Below, piece after piece: positions 59,066 to 64,000 of a stretch of 64,000 nt of DNA (its first letter is position 1; each line of letters begins with the position of its first letter). Source of the DNA: Pseudopedobacter sp044361595 (GTDB taxonomy: Bacteria; Bacteroidota; Bacteroidia; Sphingobacteriales; Sphingobacteriaceae); contig JBIKIN010000020.1 in the NCBI GenBank assembly GCA_044361595.1, forward strand, positions 1 to 64,000, read 5' to 3'. The notes beneath the pieces are model-generated. The model had not been told where the DNA came from. It made no database searches and saw only the letters and a program-made list of their open reading frames with translations. Made by a program: the position numbers and the translations under genes.

Positions 59066-61198
59066 ATGTCCAATCATCAAGGAAACTCGGTTAAAAAAGT
59101 ATTATTACAGCTTATTTCAAACGTTTTTGAAAAAAACGGTAATAAACCATTAAATTATAGGCAAGTAGCCAATTTACTTAATATTATAGATCCCTCCTCT
59201 AAATCAACAATACTAGAAATTTTAGAAGACGAGACTGTAAATGGCGTTTTTTTAGAGGTGTCTAAAGGAAAATATCAGCTACACGAGGTAAAAGCCTTCC
59301 TTACAGGTAAAATTTCTATGGCTAATGATGGTTCTGCATTTTTAATTCCAGACGACGAGTTTGAGAAAGACATTTATATTGCTCCACGTAAATTAAGGAC
59401 TGCATTACATGGCGATAAAGTAAAACTCCATGTTTACGAAAGCAGCAAAGGCAAGCGCAAAGAGGGCGAAGTTGTAGAGATTGTAGAGCGTGTTAAAATG
59501 GAATTTACTGGTATTGTGAAGCTATCTCAACACTTTGCATTTTTTATTCCCGATGATCGTAAAATGCTTCATGATATTTTTATCCCTCTAGAAGATTTAA
59601 ATGGAGCTAGAAACGGGATGAAAGCTTTGGCAAAGATTGTGGATTGGCCTGCCGGAGCTAAAAACCCAGTCGGTATTATCAAAAGTATATTGGGTAAACA
59701 AGGTGAGAATAATACAGAAATGAACGCTATTCTTGCCGAATACGGTTTTCCACTTTCTTTCCCTCAAGAAGTAGAAAAAGAAGCGCAAGTCATTTCTACA
59801 GAAATTACCAAAGAAGAAATTGCTAAAAGAAGAGATTTTAGAAATATTTTAACCATAACCATTGATCCATTTGATGCTAAAGATTTTGATGATGCCATTT
59901 CATACCAAGTTTTACCAAATGGCAATTACGAAGTTGGTGTCCATATTGCTGATGTTTCGCACTATTTAGTACCAGATACCGCTTTAGACAAAGAAGCTTT
60001 TGACCGTGGTACTTCTGTTTATTTGGTAGACAGAGTAATACCCATGCTTCCAGAAAATTTATCAAACGGTTTATGTTCGTTAAGGCCAAAAGAAGAAAAA
60101 TTATGTTTTTCGGCAGTTTTTGAGTTAGACCAAGAAGCAAACATCGTTACCGAGTGGTTTGGTAAAACAGTTATTTACAGCGATAAAAGATTTGCTTATG
60201 AAGAAGTGCAAGCAATTCTAGAAGCCAAAACAGGCGAATACGCTACAGAATTGCTCAAACTAAATGAGTTAGCTTATTACTTACGCGATAGAAAATTTAA
60301 ACATGGCGCCATCAGTTTTGAAAGTACCGAGGTTAAATTTAAATTGAATGAACAAGGTAAACCAATTGGTGTCTATGTAAAAGAAAGAAAAGATGCTCAT
60401 AAATTAATTGAGGATTTTATGCTTTTGGCTAACCGAAGGGTTGCCGAGTTTATAGCCAAAAAAGGCAAAGGAAAAAACAAGTATACTTTTGTTTACAGAG
60501 CCCATGATTCGCCAAAACCAGAAAGTTTAAAAAACTTTGCAGAGTTTGCCATGAAGTTTGGTCATAAAATTTCGACCAAATCTGATAGAGACACGGCCCG
60601 TTCTTTAAATAAGTTAATGGCTGATGTTGAAGGAACAAAAGAACAAAATGTGTTAACATCTTTAGCCATTCGTTCTATGGCAAAAGCCATTTATACAACC
60701 AAAAGTAGTAGTCATTATGGCTTGGCTTTCGATTTTTATACTCACTTTACCTCTCCAATTCGTAGATATCCGGATGTAATGGTTCATCGTTTGTTAGAAC
60801 ATTATTTAGCAGAAGGCGATAGTGTTAATGCAGATCATTATGAAAAACTATGTCAGCATTCTTCACAAATGGAGAAAAAAGCAGCTGATGCAGAAAGAGC
60901 ATCTATTAAATACAAACAAGCCGAATATTTAGAAGATAACATCGGCCAAACCTATTTAGGTATTATTTCTGGAGTGACAGAATGGGGAATGTACGTAGAG
61001 ATTATTGAAAATAAATGTGAAGGAATGATACGTTTAAGAGATATCGCCGATGATTTCTATACTTTAGATGAAAAGAACTATTGTATTATTGGGCAAAGAA
61101 AAAAACGTAAATATCAATTAGGCGACGAGGTTAAGATTAAAGTTAAACGTGTAGATTTAGCTAAAAGACAAATAGACTTTAGTTTGATTGTGGAGTAA
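59066..61198 (+). CDS. rnr: Ribonuclease R
   Basis: A 710-aa 3'-5' exoribonuclease. N-terminal winged helix (about 10-75), cold-shock domains (about 80-240), RNB catalytic domain with DPFDAKDFDDA (267-277, metal-binding aspartates), GVHIADVSHYL and HFTSPIRRYPD, then a C-terminal S1 domain (GIISGVTEWGMYVEI, about 625-708). It degrades structured RNA. It is shorter than E. coli RNase R (813 aa) because it lacks the basic tail. The repeat element at 61222-61458 follows the stop. Confidence 0.95.
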   Translation: MSNHQGNSVKKVLLQLISNVFEKNGNKPLNYRQVANLLNIIDPSSKSTILEILEDETVNGVFLEVSKGKYQLHEVKAFLTGKISMANDGSAFLIPDDEFEKDIYIAPRKLRTALHGDKVKLHVYESSKGKRKEGEVVEIVERVKMEFTGIVKLSQHFAFFIPDDRKMLHDIFIPLEDLNGARNGMKALAKIVDWPAGAKNPVGIIKSILGKQGENNTEMNAILAEYGFPLSFPQEVEKEAQVISTEITKEEIAKRRDFRNILTITIDPFDAKDFDDAISYQVLPNGNYEVGVHIADVSHYLVPDTALDKEAFDRGTSVYLVDRVIPMLPENLSNGLCSLRPKEEKLCFSAVFELDQEANIVTEWFGKTVIYSDKRFAYEEVQAILEAKTGEYATELLKLNELAYYLRDRKFKHGAISFESTEVKFKLNEQGKPIGVYVKERKDAHKLIEDFMLLANRRVAEFIAKKGKGKNKYTFVYRAHDSPKPESLKNFAEFAMKFGHKISTKSDRDTARSLNKLMADVEGTKEQNVLTSLAIRSMAKAIYTTKSSSHYGLAFDFYTHFTSPIRRYPDVMVHRLLEHYLAEGDSVNADHYEKLCQHSSQMEKKAADAERASIKYKQAEYLEDNIGQTYLGIISGVTEWGMYVEIIENKCEGMIRLRDIADDFYTLDEKNYCIIGQRKKRKYQLGDEVKIKVKRVDLAKRQIDFSLIVE

Positions 61199-61221
61199 AT
61201 TGCTTGTGTTTTAGATGATTT

Positions 61222-61458
61222 GTATTCGGTTGATAGTGTTGTGGGAAGTTTGTAATCAGTATTCGGTTTAATTTATTGTGGGAAGTTTGTAATCGGTTTA
61301 CTGAATTATTTATCAACTTTAAAAACTCAAGCTAGCATTTAAATTTTTAAATAACTGATTACAAAATAGAAAGTACCGATTACAATTATAAAACTATAAA
61401 AACACTGATTACAAAATAACAAACCCTAAAAGGACTGAATACCAAAACACCGATTACC
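61222..61458. repeat. Inverted-array element of GTAATCG units (copy B)
   Basis: Left array: GTATTCGGTTG (61222), GTAATCAGTATTCGGTTT (61252) and GTAATCGGTTT (61289), with the spacer TTGTGGGAAGTTT (compare TTGTGGGTTAGTT in copy A); the last two are 37 bp apart. After about 55 bp comes the inverse array: ACTGATTAC (61354), ACCGATTAC (61375), ACTGATTAC (61404), ACTGAATAC (61434), ACCGATTACC (61449). AAAGTACCGATTAC is shared with copy A. It fills the gap between rnr and the prenyl synthase start, 9 bp from the ATG. Arms are more decayed than in copy A. Confidence 0.85.
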
Positions 61459-61467
61459 AAATAACGA

Positions 61468-62442
61468 ATGTACACCATACAAGAATTACAAAATATTATT
61501 GATAAGGCTGTTAAAGAAACAGAATATCCAAAAGAACCTAAAGAATTATACGATCCTATTGCCTATTTAATGGCTTTAGGAGGTAAAAGATTACGACCTG
61601 CTTTGGTATTAATGGCAACCGATTTATTTGGCGGCGACATTAACGAGGCCCTTGCTCCTGCTTTGGCTGTTGAGCTGTTTCATAACTTCACCTTAATGCA
61701 TGATGATATTATGGATAAAGCGCCATTAAGACGTGGGCAGCCTACCGTACATGCCAAATGGAACGAATCTGTAGCCATTCTTTCTGGCGATGTCATGTTT
61801 GTAAAAGCTTATAAAATGATGATTCAGGTTAAGTCCGAAATCTTAACCGATGTTTTAGAAGTTTTTAACGCAACTGCAATTGGTGTTTGCGAGGGACAGC
61901 AAATAGACATGAACTTTGAAAACAGAAACGAGGTTACTATTGAAGAATATATAGAAATGATCAGGCTAAAAACTGCAGTTCTGGTTGGTGGCGCATTAAA
62001 AATTGGTGCCCTCATTGGCTCTGCCGATAAGAAAAATGCCGATTTACTTTATCAATTTGGCGAGAATTTAGGAATCGCTTTTCAATTACAAGACGATATT
62101 TTAGATGTTTATGGAGATCCTCTTAAATTTGGAAAACAAGTGGGTGGAGATATCATGTCTAACAAAAAAACCTATTTATTAATAAAAGCCTTAGCATTAG
62201 CTAAAGACAAAGAATTAGAGAATTTAAACCATTGGCTTAACCTAAAGGAATTTAATACCGAAGAAAAGGTAGAGGCGGTGAAAGAAATCTACAACAATTT
62301 AGGCGTTAGAACTTTATCTGAAAATACCATGCATACCTACTCCCAAAAAGCCATGGATGCTTTAGCACAAATAAACACCCCAAAAGAAAATAAACAAGTG
62401 TTAGAGGCTTTCGCCGATTTATTAATTAAAAGAGAAAACTAA
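61468..62442 (+). CDS. Trans-isoprenyl diphosphate synthase
   Basis: A 324-aa polyprenyl synthase. The first aspartate-rich motif is MHDDIMD (Asp79, Asp80, Asp83) followed by RRG; the second is QDDILD (Asp209, Asp210, Asp213). There is no insertion in the first motif, unlike bacterial farnesyl synthases. Phe74, at position -5 from the first Asp, should limit chain length, so a C15-C20 product is likelier than a long quinone side chain; this is inference. It overlaps the next gene by one base (TAATG), so the two are translationally coupled. Confidence 0.9.
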   Translation: MYTIQELQNIIDKAVKETEYPKEPKELYDPIAYLMALGGKRLRPALVLMATDLFGGDINEALAPALAVELFHNFTLMHDDIMDKAPLRRGQPTVHAKWNESVAILSGDVMFVKAYKMMIQVKSEILTDVLEVFNATAIGVCEGQQIDMNFENRNEVTIEEYIEMIRLKTAVLVGGALKIGALIGSADKKNADLLYQFGENLGIAFQLQDDILDVYGDPLKFGKQVGGDIMSNKKTYLLIKALALAKDKELENLNHWLNLKEFNTEEKVEAVKEIYNNLGVRTLSENTMHTYSQKAMDALAQINTPKENKQVLEAFADLLIKREN

Positions 62443-63338
62443 TGATGATTAAAAAAGTAGCAGTTATAGGTTCGGGAACAATGGGTAATGGCATTGCCCA
62501 TACTTTTGCTCAAAAAGGATTTGAAGTTAATTTAATTGATATATCTGAAACAGCATTAGAAAAAGCCTTACAAACAATAGCTAAAAACCTAGACCGCCAA
62601 GTGGCTAAGGAAGTCATATCGCTTAAGCAAAAAGAAGAAACCTTAGCTCAAATAAAAACATCAACAAGTTTAGAAGATGGTGTTTCTGATGCTGATTTAG
62701 TGGTAGAAGCGGCATCAGAGAATATAGATATTAAACTTAAAATATTTAAAGATTTAGATCAATTTACAAAGTCAAATACCATTTTAGCTTCAAATACATC
62801 CTCCATATCAATTACAAAAATTGCTTCGGTTACAACCAAACCAAGCCAAGTGATAGGAATGCATTTCATGAATCCGGTTCCGGTAATGAAATTGGTTGAA
62901 GTGATTAGAGGTTACGCTACATCACAAGAAGTAACGGACACCATTATGGATTTATCTAAAACATTAGGTAAAACACCTGTTGAGGTGAATGATTATCCAG
63001 GTTTTGTAGCTAATCGCATATTAATGCCAATGATTAACGAAGCCATTTATACTTTATACGAAGGTGTGGCAGGTGTACATGAAATTGATACTGTAATGAA
63101 GTTAGGCATGGCGCACCCGATGGGGCCACTTCAATTGGCCGATTTTATAGGTTTAGATGTTTGTTTATCTATACTGGAAGTATTGCACCAAGGTTTTGGA
63201 AACCCTAAATATGCACCATGTCCTTTATTGGTAAATATGGTGACTGCCGGTAAAAAAGGTGTTAAAACACAAGAAGGGTTTTACAATTACAGCCACGGAA
63301 CAAAAGATTTAATTGTAGCCGATAAGTTTTTGAGTTAA
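62442..63338 (+). CDS. 3-hydroxybutyryl-CoA dehydrogenase family protein
   Basis: A 298-aa NAD-dependent 3-hydroxyacyl-CoA dehydrogenase. The Rossmann loop is VIGSGTMGNGIAHTFAQKG (8-26). Catalytic positions are in SNTSSIS (117-123), GMHFMNPVPVMKLVEVI (His141, Glu153) and DYPGFVANRIL. The C-terminal dimer domain has GMAHPMGPLQLADFIGLD and KTQEGFYNYS. It interconverts acetoacetyl-CoA and 3-hydroxybutyryl-CoA. It is coupled to the prenyl synthase gene. The start could be the second Met. Confidence 0.92.
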   Translation: MMIKKVAVIGSGTMGNGIAHTFAQKGFEVNLIDISETALEKALQTIAKNLDRQVAKEVISLKQKEETLAQIKTSTSLEDGVSDADLVVEAASENIDIKLKIFKDLDQFTKSNTILASNTSSISITKIASVTTKPSQVIGMHFMNPVPVMKLVEVIRGYATSQEVTDTIMDLSKTLGKTPVEVNDYPGFVANRILMPMINEAIYTLYEGVAGVHEIDTVMKLGMAHPMGPLQLADFIGLDVCLSILEVLHQGFGNPKYAPCPLLVNMVTAGKKGVKTQEGFYNYSHGTKDLIVADKFLS

Positions 63339-63709
63339 AATAATATTACAAATTTTAGCTAAGCCTTTTGATGATTTATAGAAATGACTATTTTGCAAAA
63401 AAGATATTTTGTATCTCCAATCCAACCAAATTTAGGTGTATTGGAGAAATAGAGTATCACATATATACAAGTTATAAGTAACCCTACTCGACAAAATTCA
63501 CAGAAATTTGAAATGAGTAAATGCCCTACCCTTCCCAAAATAAAAAGAGCAATAATTTCCCAAAGCACAAATCCCGAAACACATTATCGCACATTTTATT
63601 TTGCCGAACGCTCCTAAACCCGTCCACCACCCGACTTTTAGCGTTGATAACTTTGGCTTCCAAATAATCACAAAAAAACTAACTTTACTTTCGGAAAAAT
63701 TTCCAGTAA
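63339..63709. other. Intergenic region, possible boundary of an acquired segment
   Basis: 371 bp. It holds a hairpin (TCTCCAAT / ATTGGAGA, 63414-63447) and then a GC-richer stretch (CGCTCCTAAACCCGTCCACC) unlike the neighbouring intergenic DNA. A 69-codon minus frame across it has no protein-like features. A near -7 box TACTTTCG lies about 18 bp before the last gene. Confidence 0.45.
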
Positions 63710-64000
63710 ATGAAAGTGAAAGAAAACATAAGTATTGACGAATTTGATGGCAAACGCTTTCAAATTAGACTTGTTGAACCAGTACCTACCAATGAGAAAA
63801 AAGCCGTTGTTACGCACTATTTGCACAATATTCATAACGGAGTTTCTAAACATTTCAAAGATGACGCTTTAAAATATATCAACGAATACGTTGAATATCA
63901 GGAAGAAGAAAACAATGTTTCAATGGTTGCCGAAGATGCTTTACAGCAACTTTTATTTGAGGTAGAAAATGTTCCATTTCCAACTCCTAATAATTATAAA
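63710..64000 (+). CDS. Partial gene of unknown function, cut by the window edge
   Basis: An open frame of 97 codons from ATG 63710 runs off the right edge. Translation begins MKVKENISIDEFDGKRFQI and continues RLVEPVPTNEKKAVVTHYLH, NIHNGVSKHFKDDALKYIN and EYVEYQEEENNVSMVAEDAL. It is soluble and acidic, with no signal peptide. I do not recognise it. The full length is needed for any assignment. Confidence 0.6.
   Translation, partial: MKVKENISIDEFDGKRFQIRLVEPVPTNEKKAVVTHYLHNIHNGVSKHFKDDALKYINEYVEYQEEENNVSMVAEDALQQLLFEVENVPFPTPNNYK

Noticed and set aside
63359..63568. 69-codon minus-strand frame after the dehydrogenase gene
   Set aside because: Low-complexity translation over a hairpin and intergenic repeat-like DNA, no supporting context.

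Overview
The window is AT-rich chromosomal DNA from a Bacteroidota bacterium, most likely a Sphingobacteriaceae (Pedobacter-like) member. The evidence is type IX secretion (T9SS) C-terminal sorting domains, a PorP/SprF protein, families largely restricted to the phylum (DUF3822, DUF4293), recurrent TAnnTTTG promoter boxes, little sign of Shine-Dalgarno sites, and a family 8 polysaccharide lyase resembling the chondroitin lyases of Pedobacter. No tRNA, rRNA, intact insertion sequence, prophage or CRISPR array was seen.

Layout. 1-4.2 kb (minus strand): a GH130 glycosidase/phosphorylase, a large GT4-like glycosyltransferase with a C-terminal helical domain, and a universal stress protein. 4.5-9.2 kb (minus): a small polysaccharide-degradation cluster (lamin-G-like lipoprotein, PL8 lyase, AXE1-type esterase) preceded by the decayed C-terminus of a sulfatase. 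9.2-10.4 kb: purT. 10.4-20.8 kb: a type I restriction-modification island (hsdM, DUF1016 nuclease, hsdS, DUF4062/GHKL-type ATPase, hsdR) with related palindromic repeats on both sides. 20.8-36 kb: housekeeping and envelope genes (mnmE, 2-oxoacid dehydrogenase E2, cinA, lptD-like, amidase, mlaD-like, mnmA, a RecD-like helicase, rsmD, coaD). 36.2-36.5 kb: an antitoxin-like gene fused to a KilA-N gene remnant. 36.9-46.5 kb: an 8.5-kb gene for a PKD-repeat surface protein, overlapped by its porP/sprF partner. 46.5-53.8 kb: dbpA-like helicase, RNA methyltransferase, rlpA, enolase, ABC exporter, truA, DUF4293. 53.9-58.7 kb: three exported proteins in a row, two of them T9SS cargo from a tandem duplication. 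59-63.3 kb: rnr, polyprenyl synthase, 3-hydroxyacyl-CoA dehydrogenase. A cut-off gene runs off the right edge.

How the parts work together. The lyase cluster, T9SS adhesins, LptD/MlaD-like envelope genes and many lipoproteins fit a soil or freshwater polysaccharide degrader with a complex outer membrane. The R-M island is the main accessory defence locus; its extra DUF1016 and DUF4062/ATPase genes lie in the same gene run as the hsd genes.

The least explained structures are non-coding. Two intergenic elements (22.2-22.5 kb and 61.2-61.5 kb) are built from 30/37-bp units containing GTAATCG heptamers and arranged as facing inverted arrays. A GC-rich hairpin family near 10.8 and 20.6-20.8 kb shows a compensatory base-pair change. 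Other notable structures are a 977-bp duplication inside the giant PKD gene and two neighbouring T9SS genes that share leader, promoter and C-terminal parts but have unrelated passenger domains.
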